From the NCBI RefSeq assembly GCF_001559075.2, contig NZ_CP014015.2, forward strand, positions 1,240,001 to 1,304,000: a DNA stretch of 64,000 nt, read 5' to 3'. Below are positions 40,630 to 47,766 of this stretch, piece by piece. The translations under genes were made by a program, and so were the position numbers. Every line of letters starts with the position of its first letter. Within the stretch, counting starts at the first letter, position 1. Below the pieces are notes generated by a model. That model was not told the DNA's origin. It did no database searches and worked only from the letters and a program-made list of their open reading frames with translations. This DNA is from Citrobacter amalonaticus. Lineage in GTDB: Bacteria > Pseudomonadota > Gammaproteobacteria > Enterobacterales > Enterobacteriaceae.

Positions 40630-42252
40630 TCAGCGTAATCCCCCCGTCGCCCGCAGCAGCAACGCGTCCTGTACCCGTTCGGATAACAGCATCCCACCGC
40701 GCGTATCCAGCATCATCTGACACCAGGCCTGGGCAACAGGCGGTGACGCGTGCCGTAACATTTCCATTCCGCATCCCAGCAGGAAAATCTGTTGGGTGAT
40801 ATCGCGCCCCCACGCTTCAGAAGGTTTGCGCAGTCGCGGTAAAAGCTGACGTGCCGCGCGATCAAAATGCCGGTCCTGACCCCTGACGTCAGAGAATGCC
40901 TCACTCAGCATCTCATCGACGCCGGTTTGCTTGTTGATAACCCGCAAGACGTCAAGACACATGACGTTACCGGATCCCTCCCAGATACTGTTGACCGGCA
41001 TTTCCCGGTACAGTCGCGGCAGTTCGCTCTCTTCGCAATACCCTACGCCGCCAAGCACTTCCATCGCCTCCGCCACAAACGGAATACCGCCTTTACAGAC
41101 GGCAAATTTTGCGGCGGGAGTGAACAGACGCGCCCAGAGTCGCTCTTTGGTATCACTACGCCGATCCCAGGCATGGGCCAGACGAAACAACAACGCAGTT
41201 TGCCCTTCCAACTGGAGCGCCATACGGCTGAGCACCTGACGCATCATCGGTTGTTCGATCAGCGGCTTGCCGGACACCTGACGCTGGTGCGCGTGGTAAA
41301 TCGCCACCGAGAAAGCGCGGCGCATCAGTCCGTGACTGCCGAGCGCACAGTCAAAACGCGTCAGGCCGCCCATCTTCAGAATATGACGAACGCCCTCGCC
41401 CTCATCGCCAAGAAGCCAGCCGATAGCATCCTGAAACTCAACTTCCGCACTGGCATTGGAACGATTCCCCAGCTTGTCTTTCAGCCGTTCAAGGCGGATC
41501 GCATTGCGCTGCCCATCAGGTAAAAAACGCGGAACGAAGAAACAGGAGAGCCCGCCTTTTGCCTGTGCCAGCACCAGATGGGCATCACTTTGCGGCACAG
41601 AGAAAAACCATTTATGCCCCACCAACCGGTACGACCCATCCGCCAGACGCTCGGCGCGGGTGGTGTTGCTCAACACATCAGAACCGCCCTGTTTTTCCGT
41701 CATCCCCATGCCGATGAGCAGGCCACGTTTTTGGCCCCCCGGCGCAAGATGCGAATCATAGCGATCGCTGGATAGCGGCGTTTGCCAGTCGGCAAATACG
41801 GCGGGCAACATTTGCTGCAATAACGGTGTCGCGGCAAAAGTCATGGTGATGGGGCATAACGTGCCGGCCTCCACCTGCGCATGCAGGACAAAGCGCGCTG
41901 CCCGGGCGACAAACGATCCCTCTCGCGCCGCCTCAATCCAGGGCAGATTGTGGATACGGTTGGCACACAGTCCCTGCATCAACAAATGCCATGCGGGATG
42001 GAAGCGAACATCGTCCAGACGCTGCCCCTGTGGATCGTAACGTAACAGTTCCGGCGGCCAGGCATTTGCCAGCCGTCCCAGCTCCAGCGATTCCGCGGTG
42101 CCAAGCTGTTGACCGATACTGGCGAGAAGTTCACTGTCCCAGCTTGCCCCCTCACGCGCTACAGCCTCGCAGAGCGCGCCATCAGACAGGAACAGATTGC
42201 TGTTATTCAGGGGTAACGGCTGATTAAAAACGGTGTGAGTTTGCCAGTGCAT
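40630..42252 (-). CDS. aidB: AidB, acyl-CoA-dehydrogenase-like adaptive-response protein
   Basis: 540 residues (541 in K-12), a flavoprotein of the acyl-CoA dehydrogenase superfamily with an added DNA-binding C-terminal region. The FAD-site motifs GMGMTEKQGGSDV and HKWFFSVPQSDA are present, as is GGVGYCEESELPRLYREMPVNSIWEGSG near the active site. It is part of the Ada regulon in E. coli and protects DNA during alkylation stress. The ATG giving MHWQTHTVFNQP matches K-12. Here it lies directly downstream of rlmB because yjfIJKLMC are missing. Confidence 0.95.
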   Translation of the reverse strand: MHWQTHTVFNQPLPLNNSNLFLSDGALCEAVAREGASWDSELLASIGQQLGTAESLELGRLANAWPPELLRYDPQGQRLDDVRFHPAWHLLMQGLCANRIHNLPWIEAAREGSFVARAARFVLHAQVEAGTLCPITMTFAATPLLQQMLPAVFADWQTPLSSDRYDSHLAPGGQKRGLLIGMGMTEKQGGSDVLSNTTRAERLADGSYRLVGHKWFFSVPQSDAHLVLAQAKGGLSCFFVPRFLPDGQRNAIRLERLKDKLGNRSNASAEVEFQDAIGWLLGDEGEGVRHILKMGGLTRFDCALGSHGLMRRAFSVAIYHAHQRQVSGKPLIEQPMMRQVLSRMALQLEGQTALLFRLAHAWDRRSDTKERLWARLFTPAAKFAVCKGGIPFVAEAMEVLGGVGYCEESELPRLYREMPVNSIWEGSGNVMCLDVLRVINKQTGVDEMLSEAFSDVRGQDRHFDRAARQLLPRLRKPSEAWGRDITQQIFLLGCGMEMLRHASPPVAQAWCQMMLDTRGGMLLSERVQDALLLRATGGLR

Positions 42253-42326
42253 TGTGTTTCCCTCCTTCAATGGCATCTCAATAAGTATGGTCAGTCTGAG
42301 GGGAGAATGCCTGGAAAGGGGGATAC

Positions 42327-42352
42327 AAAAAAGCCATCCTGTTGGATGGCTT
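42327..42352 (-). terminator. rho-independent terminator of rlmB
   Basis: On the minus strand AAGCCATCC-AACA-GGATGGCTT is followed by TTTTTTG, 14 bases after the rlmB stop codon. Confidence 0.9.
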
Positions 42353-42365
42353 CAGAAATCGTCGA

Positions 42366-43097
42366 TTAGCTGCGCTGTCGCACAGCCTCGAACAGACAGA
42401 TGCCGGTGGCGACAGAAACGTTGAGCGAAGAAACGCTTCCGGCCATTGGAATGCTGATCAGCTCGTCGCAATGTTCACGCGTCAGGCGACGCATTCCCTC
42501 ACCCTCCGCGCCCATCACCAGTGCCATACGGCCAGTCATTTTGCTCTGATAAAGAGTATGGTCAGCTTCACCCGCCGTGCCGACAATCCAGATATTCTCT
42601 TCCTGTAACATACGCATGGTACGCGCCAGGTTCGTCACCCGAATCAACGGGACGCTTTCCGCTGCACCGCAGGCGACTTTCTTCGCCGTGGCATTCAGCT
42701 GCGCAGAACGATCCTTCGGCACGATCACCGCATTGACGCCAGCGGCATCGGCGCTACGCAAACAGGCGCCGAGGTTATGCGGATCGGTCACGCCATCAAG
42801 GATCAGCAGGAACGGTTGATCCAGCGAAGCAATCAGATCCGGCAGATCGTTTTCCTGATACTGACGCCCCGGCTTCACGCGGGCGATAATGCCCTGATGT
42901 ACGGCCCCTTCGCTTTTCTCATCCAGAAACTGACGGTTCGCCAGTTGGATGACCACACCCTGCGCTTCAAGGGCATGGATCAGCGGCAGCAGGCGTTTAT
43001 CTTCACGGCCTTTGAGAATAAAGACATCCTGAAAACGTTCAGGAGCACGCTCCAGCAGGGCCTGCACCGCATGGATGCCATAAATCATTTCACTCAT
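42366..43097 (-). CDS. rlmB: 23S rRNA (guanosine-2'-O-)-methyltransferase RlmB
   Basis: SPOUT-class methyltransferase, 243 residues as in E. coli. The N-terminal L30e-like RNA-binding domain is followed by a knotted catalytic domain with LDGVTDPHNLGACLRSADA, VMGAEGEGMRRL and SIPMAGSVSSLNVSVA. It methylates G2251 in the ribosomal P loop. In K-12 it lies directly downstream of rnr; here a five-gene accessory operon is inserted between them, so it must have a separate promoter in the 141 bp upstream. Confidence 0.96.
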   Translation of the reverse strand: MSEMIYGIHAVQALLERAPERFQDVFILKGREDKRLLPLIHALEAQGVVIQLANRQFLDEKSEGAVHQGIIARVKPGRQYQENDLPDLIASLDQPFLLILDGVTDPHNLGACLRSADAAGVNAVIVPKDRSAQLNATAKKVACGAAESVPLIRVTNLARTMRMLQEENIWIVGTAGEADHTLYQSKMTGRMALVMGAEGEGMRRLTREHCDELISIPMAGSVSSLNVSVATGICLFEAVRQRS

Positions 43098-43238
43098 TGA
43101 ACTTACTCGTTTTGGGCGGTGTGCGCCGGGTTAAATTAGCCGTGAGAAAACTCACATGCCCCCATTATAACCGACCCGGCGTTCAAATCGACCCTGTCAG
43201 CCTTAACCGCCGGCTGGCAGCGTCATTTAAACCGCTTA

Positions 43239-44015
43239 TTAACGTAAGTGCCGTCTCGCCTCCTGACGAACCCGATGCAGGACGTGATGCTTGATCTCGC
43301 TATACAAGGGGTGTTCAGCAAGGGTTTCAATATCCCGTTCCCGCCCAAACGGCAGACTAATCTCGTCGACGATTTTTCCCGGTTTTGCCGACATGATCAG
43401 AATGCGGTCTGCCAGAAAGAGCGCCTCCTCCACGTCGTGGGTGACGAACAGTAATGTGGTGCCCGTGGACAGCCAGGCCTCACGCAATAACTCTTGCATC
43501 ATCAGTCGGGTTTGCGCATCCAGCGCACCAAATGGTTCATCAAGCAGTAGCACTTCCGGGCCGGGAAGCCATGCACGGGCCAGCGCCACGCGTTGTTTCA
43601 TACCACCAGAAAGCTGCCAGGGCGCATGATGTTCAAAGCCCTTCAGCCCTACGCGTTCCAGCCATAACTGCGCCTGGGCGTTGGTTTCGTCTTTGCGATG
43701 TTTGCCCAAACGGGGGCCAAAAGTGACGTTTTCCAGCACCGATAGCCACGGGAAAAGATTGGGCTGCTGGAAGATCATTCCGCGATCCGGACCTGGTTGT
43801 TTTACCGTTTTCCCTCCCGCAACCACCCGTCCCCGATCCGGTTGATTAAATCCAGCGACCAGGTTCAGGATGGTGGATTTCCCACAACCAGAGGGTCCAA
43901 GGAGTACCACAAACTCACCGCGGTTTAACGACAGGTTAATGTCTTCCAGCACCGTAAACGGCTGCGGTTTTGCCGCAAAGGAGAGCGAGACATTTTCCAG
44001 GGTAATCGCACTCAT
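43239..44015 (-). CDS. taurine/sulfonate-type ABC transporter, ATP-binding protein
   Basis: 258 residues. Walker A GPSGCGKST (40-48), signature LSGGMKQR (135-142) and Walker B VLLLDEPFG (155-163) are intact. The sequence belongs to the NrtD/SsuB/TauB group that serves nitrate, sulfonate and taurine importers. It is the last gene of the accessory operon, its ATG overlapping the permease stop (TAATG). It powers uptake by the adjacent permease and binding protein. The substrate class is inferred from the family and from the two amino-sulfonate-type enzymes upstream. Confidence 0.88.
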   Translation of the reverse strand: MSAITLENVSLSFAAKPQPFTVLEDINLSLNRGEFVVLLGPSGCGKSTILNLVAGFNQPDRGRVVAGGKTVKQPGPDRGMIFQQPNLFPWLSVLENVTFGPRLGKHRKDETNAQAQLWLERVGLKGFEHHAPWQLSGGMKQRVALARAWLPGPEVLLLDEPFGALDAQTRLMMQELLREAWLSTGTTLLFVTHDVEEALFLADRILIMSAKPGKIVDEISLPFGRERDIETLAEHPLYSEIKHHVLHRVRQEARRHLR

Positions 44016-44785
44016 TATTCTTTCCCCGCCCAGGGCACAGTCAGACGCTGTAACCCCAGCAACAACAAATCCAGCAAGTATCCAATACCGCCCAGAAGTA
44101 AAATTCCCAGCATGACGATATCAGTGCGCAAATAAGAGCTGGCGTTGATCACCATCCAGCCCAGACCAGAACTGGCCGCAACCATCTCTGCGGCAATCAG
44201 TGACGTCCAGCCAATACCAATGGAGAGTCTGACCGTCGTGAAGAGATCCGGTAACGCATCGGGCAATACCACACGCATAAAGATCTGCTTGCGTGAAGCG
44301 CCGAGCGTTTGTGCCACGCGAATCCGTGAACGCCCAATGCGATCAACAGCAGCCGAAGCGCCGACCACCACGCTCAAAAACGTGGCAATAAAGATCAGGA
44401 AAAACTTCGATGCCTCGCCGATTCCCAGCCAGACCACTGCCAACGGGATCAACGCAATTTTTGGCAAAGGACGCAGAAACTGAACAAAAGGATTGAGCAC
44501 CGCAGCCAGTCCGTCCGATAGCCCCATCAACAGACCCAGAGGAATACCGATAGCAATCGCCACTGCAAACGCGCTTAGCGCACGCGCCAGGCTAATCACA
44601 ATATGTTCCCACAGCGGTACCTGACGGTAACCATCCGCCATCAGTTCTTCCGTAGTCAGACCAATATCGGTGAGAGATGGTAACAGCAGCGGGTCGACCC
44701 ACTGCCGTGTCGCCGCTAGCTGCCAGACGATAAAGAAAACCACCACCGACAACACACTGATGGCAATATGCTGACTTAATCTCAT
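44015..44785 (-). CDS. taurine/sulfonate-type ABC transporter, permease
   Basis: 256 residues with six membrane segments, similar in plan to TauC/SsuC. The cytoplasmic coupling loop AQTLGASRKQIFMRVVLPDALPD (about residues 157-179), with the EAA-type glycine, contacts the ATPase. It overlaps the binding-protein gene by four bases and the ATPase gene by one base, so the three are translationally coupled. Confidence 0.88.
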   Translation of the reverse strand: MRLSQHIAISVLSVVVFFIVWQLAATRQWVDPLLLPSLTDIGLTTEELMADGYRQVPLWEHIVISLARALSAFAVAIAIGIPLGLLMGLSDGLAAVLNPFVQFLRPLPKIALIPLAVVWLGIGEASKFFLIFIATFLSVVVGASAAVDRIGRSRIRVAQTLGASRKQIFMRVVLPDALPDLFTTVRLSIGIGWTSLIAAEMVAASSGLGWMVINASSYLRTDIVMLGILLLGGIGYLLDLLLLGLQRLTVPWAGKE

Positions 44786-45783
44786 TGCGCCGCCGCTTCG
44801 CGAATGTAACGAGAATCAATCGCCGTATCCCAGTTAGCAGGAATATCACGCTTACGGATCTCACCAATACCGGCAAGGAAATGGGAGGTTTTGCTCAACG
44901 CTTTGCCAATACCGCTGTCAGTAGTTTGAGTCCCGTTTCCCAACCAGTCAGCGGTTCCTTGCTGGGCAAGCGTGGGATATTCCAGTCCACCCAGGGTATT
45001 TGCAGCCGTGGTGACTGGCGCACCGACCTCTTTGGCGACAATCCCTGCAGCACGTTCTGGATCGTTTTTGAACTCATCCACTTTCTGCTGATGCACACGC
45101 AGGAAAGCGGTCACCGCTTCAGGGTACTGCTCAGCAAAGGCTTTACGCACCACATAGTTGTTGTAGATCAGATAGCCATCTTTTTGCAGATCTTTGGTCG
45201 CAAAAACCTGATGCCCGCCCGAAGCCTCCAGTTCCTGAGCAAACGGCGCCCAGACATAACCAGCATCAATATCACCACGCTTCCAGGCCGCCACCATCTC
45301 AGCAGGACGCAGTGGCAGCAGCGTGATTTTGCTACGATCCAGCTTGTTCACACTGATCGCGGCTTCAAGGGCATACTGCGCCGTCGAATTTGGCGGATAG
45401 CCAACGCGTTTACCCTCGATATCCTTGATGTTGACTATGCCGTCTTTTCCAATCAGACGCTCATAGCTGGCTATCACCCCTGAAACACCAATAATCTCGA
45501 CCGGTAATTTACGTACAATACCTGCCGTCGCCGGACTGGAGCCAAAATTGGCAATATCAATCGCATTGCTGGCGAAATAATTTAGCGCATCAGCGCCTGA
45601 AGCAAATTGCACCCATTTCACTTTCGTGTTTAAGGCTTTATCCAGAGAACCATCCGCTTTTGCCAACATTAATACCTGAGAGCCACCGCTATATGCTACG
45701 CGGACTTCAGTTGGCGTATCAGCAACACTCATATTCGCCCACAAACTACCCACAGCCATTAATAATAAGAGACTTCTTTTCAT
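44782..45783 (-). CDS. taurine/sulfonate-type periplasmic binding protein
   Basis: 333 residues with a signal peptide cleaved after SVA (residue 21). The mature protein has the TauA/SsuA pattern: a strand with RVAYSGGSQ, IDIANFGSSPATAG (about 75-88) and RPAEMVAAWKRGDIDAGYVWAPFAQELE (about 160-187), which in TauA lines the sulfonate pocket. It probably binds a small sulfonate, perhaps cysteate or taurine. It is separated from the racemase gene by a 70-bp gap with an AAGGA-like site. Confidence 0.87.
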   Translation of the reverse strand: MKRSLLLLMAVGSLWANMSVADTPTEVRVAYSGGSQVLMLAKADGSLDKALNTKVKWVQFASGADALNYFASNAIDIANFGSSPATAGIVRKLPVEIIGVSGVIASYERLIGKDGIVNIKDIEGKRVGYPPNSTAQYALEAAISVNKLDRSKITLLPLRPAEMVAAWKRGDIDAGYVWAPFAQELEASGGHQVFATKDLQKDGYLIYNNYVVRKAFAEQYPEAVTAFLRVHQQKVDEFKNDPERAAGIVAKEVGAPVTTAANTLGGLEYPTLAQQGTADWLGNGTQTTDSGIGKALSKTSHFLAGIGEIRKRDIPANWDTAIDSRYIREAAAQ

Positions 45784-45853
45784 TTTATTTATCCTTTGAG
45801 GAATCCGAATATTGAGTCCGACACCGTAGCGGACTGCACATATATTTAAGACG

Positions 45854-46561
45854 TTAGTTCATTTGCCATAACTGCGAACATCGCTCTGCCAATGCCTGAG
45901 CCGGGTCATATGTCAGATGATGAAATGGCGTATTGATCGCCTCCAGTGCGACAGGCACCTCTGTACACGCCAGCACCAGCTTTTGCGCCCCGCGTTCAAA
46001 CAGTGCATTAGCCTGTCGCGCTAACAACTCTCCCCCTTCAACCAGCGCGCCGCGTTTGACGGCATAACAACCTGGTACGAACCACTGTGTCAGTTCCTCT
46101 GCTGTTGGCTCCAGCACCTCAATGCCCTGCGCAGCCAGCCTCTGTTGATACCAGCCGGCATCCAGCGTGCCTTTTGTCGCGATAATGCCCACTCGCGAAG
46201 GTTTGTCATCAGACTGAGTCAAGGCATCCAGCGTGGCGTCAACGATATGCAAAATGGGTGCATGACTCACTTCGCTGAGCGCGTTATACCAGTGGTGTGC
46301 CGTATTACAAGGGATTGCAATATGGCTTGCTCCCGCCTGATTCAGCGTCCTGATACCGTGTAGCAGTTGTGGAAGGGGTGATGGCCCCGTTCCTGCCAGC
46401 GCTTGCTGGCGATCCGCGATTTGCGGCACATTCCAGACGACCATGGGGATCTGCTGCTGATCGCTTTGCGCAGGCGTGGCATCCAGCAGACGACGTTGAA
46501 AGTCCAGCGTCGCCAGGGGACCCATTCCCCCCAACACGCCAAGCAAGAAAGGTTTAGCCAT
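45854..46561 (-). CDS. Asp/Glu/hydantoin-racemase-family protein (possible amino-acid or cysteate racemase)
   Basis: 235 residues from the ATG giving MAKPFLLGVLGGMGPLAT. The two catalytic cysteines of PLP-independent aspartate/glutamate racemases are present: Cys85 in IPCNTAHHW and Cys199 in LACTEVP. GGMGP at 11-15 is the N-terminal family motif. The start overlaps the end of the PLP-enzyme gene by eight bases, so the two products are probably made in similar amounts. By context it may interconvert D- and L-forms of the PLP enzyme's substrate (cysteate, cysteine or aspartate). Substrate not established. Confidence 0.85.
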   Translation of the reverse strand: MAKPFLLGVLGGMGPLATLDFQRRLLDATPAQSDQQQIPMVVWNVPQIADRQQALAGTGPSPLPQLLHGIRTLNQAGASHIAIPCNTAHHWYNALSEVSHAPILHIVDATLDALTQSDDKPSRVGIIATKGTLDAGWYQQRLAAQGIEVLEPTAEELTQWFVPGCYAVKRGALVEGGELLARQANALFERGAQKLVLACTEVPVALEAINTPFHHLTYDPAQALAERCSQLWQMN

Positions 46562-47558
46562 GCTCCAGCACCTGCCGGTAACCAAACAGCCCCGCCGATC
46601 CCCCGGTATGGATAAAGACAATGTTCTCATCCCGACGGAAGTGACCTTTACGAATAAGGTCAATCAACCCAGCCATCCCTTTTGCGGAGTAAACGGGATC
46701 AAGCAAGATACCTTCATGACGAGCCAGCAACGTCAGCGCCTCCAGTGTCCCTTCTGTCGGCAAACCGTACCCATCGCCAACATAATCACTATTCGCCACT
46801 ACCGCGTGACGCGACAACTCTCCCGGTACGCCAAGCCGTTCCAGCGTGCGGGAAGCCAGCGTCCACACGTTCTCTTCCTGTTTTGCTTTAGGCGCCCGCA
46901 CGCTGATACCCAACACGGGAATATGGCTGTGGGTTGCCGTAAAGCCCGCCACTAATCCCGCCTGAGTACCGGTACTGCCCGTGGCATGAACGACGTGATC
47001 AATGCGCAGCCGGCGCTCGGATGACTGATACAGCAACTCTTCTACACAGGCGACATAGCCCAGCGCCCCCGTCGGGTTCGACCCGCCCCCCGGAATGACA
47101 TACGGGTTGTACCCTTGCTCACGCAACGTTGCGGCATACTCTTCCATTGCCTGCTGCATATCCGTTCCACCGGGCAGGTGAGCAACGATCTCCCCTCCCA
47201 GCAAGTTATCGAGTAACACATTGCCCGAGCGCTGATAATCTTCACCAAAATCCGTCACCCGTTTTTCCAACAGCGCTTTCGCTTTTAACCCAAGCCTTGC
47301 AGCACCTGCGATTGTCTGACGGACATGGTTTGATTGCGTCGCCCCTTGGGTGATGACCACATCCGCTTTTTTCTCCAGTGCATCTGCCAGAAGGAATTCC
47401 AGCTTGCGGGTTTTATTCCCGCCACTTGCAAGGCCGGTCGCGTCATCACGTTTAATCCATATTTTTGGTCCACCTAATAATTTACTTAAATTATTTAGCG
47501 GCTCCAGCGGCGTGGGAAAATGGCCAAGAGATACTCTTGGAAAACGAGCCAGATGCAT
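46554..47558 (-). CDS. PLP-dependent L-cysteate sulfo-lyase / D-cysteine desulfhydrase family enzyme (CuyA-like)
   Basis: 334 residues of the ACC-deaminase/D-cysteine-desulfhydrase fold type II PLP group. PLP-binding Lys49 lies in SGGNKTRKLEFL; QSNHVRQT (75-82) and the C-terminal FIHTGGSAGLFGY (315-327) are the substrate and phosphate loops. The N-terminal MHLARFPRVSLGHFPTPLEPL and IWIKRDDATGLASGGNK resemble, from memory, L-cysteate sulfo-lyase CuyA more than enteric DcyD. CuyA turns cysteate into pyruvate, sulfite and ammonia. Neighbouring sulfonate-type transport genes support this; D-cysteine desulfhydrase is the main alternative. It is the first gene of the operon, with AAGGAG in front. 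Confidence 0.82.
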   Translation of the reverse strand: MHLARFPRVSLGHFPTPLEPLNNLSKLLGGPKIWIKRDDATGLASGGNKTRKLEFLLADALEKKADVVITQGATQSNHVRQTIAGAARLGLKAKALLEKRVTDFGEDYQRSGNVLLDNLLGGEIVAHLPGGTDMQQAMEEYAATLREQGYNPYVIPGGGSNPTGALGYVACVEELLYQSSERRLRIDHVVHATGSTGTQAGLVAGFTATHSHIPVLGISVRAPKAKQEENVWTLASRTLERLGVPGELSRHAVVANSDYVGDGYGLPTEGTLEALTLLARHEGILLDPVYSAKGMAGLIDLIRKGHFRRDENIVFIHTGGSAGLFGYRQVLEHG

Positions 47559-47721
47559 AAGTGCTCCTTGCTATTAAGGATTTCAAAAAGTGAAATTCAC
47601 TATACACATCTGCCGAAGAGGGCTAATCAAAAAGAATAAATAACGATTACTGAAAAATGAATAAGGCAGAAAAAAGGAGTGATGACGGGAGTGTATATAC
47701 TCTTGTGGAATGTCTTACGAC

Positions 47722-47756
47722 AAAAAAGAATAACCCCTTCGCCTGGAAGGGGTTAT
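47722..47756 (-). terminator. rho-independent terminator of rnr
   Basis: On the minus strand ATAACCCCTT-CCAGGCG-AAGGGGTTAT is followed by TCTTTTTTG, 11 bases after the rnr stop. It separates rnr from the accessory operon. The 160 bp between this and the PLP-enzyme ATG hold a TATAGT (47604-47599) that could be the operon's -10 box, without a clear -35, as is common for CysB- or Cbl-activated genes. Confidence 0.88.
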
Positions 47757-47766
47757 CGGAAAAAAA

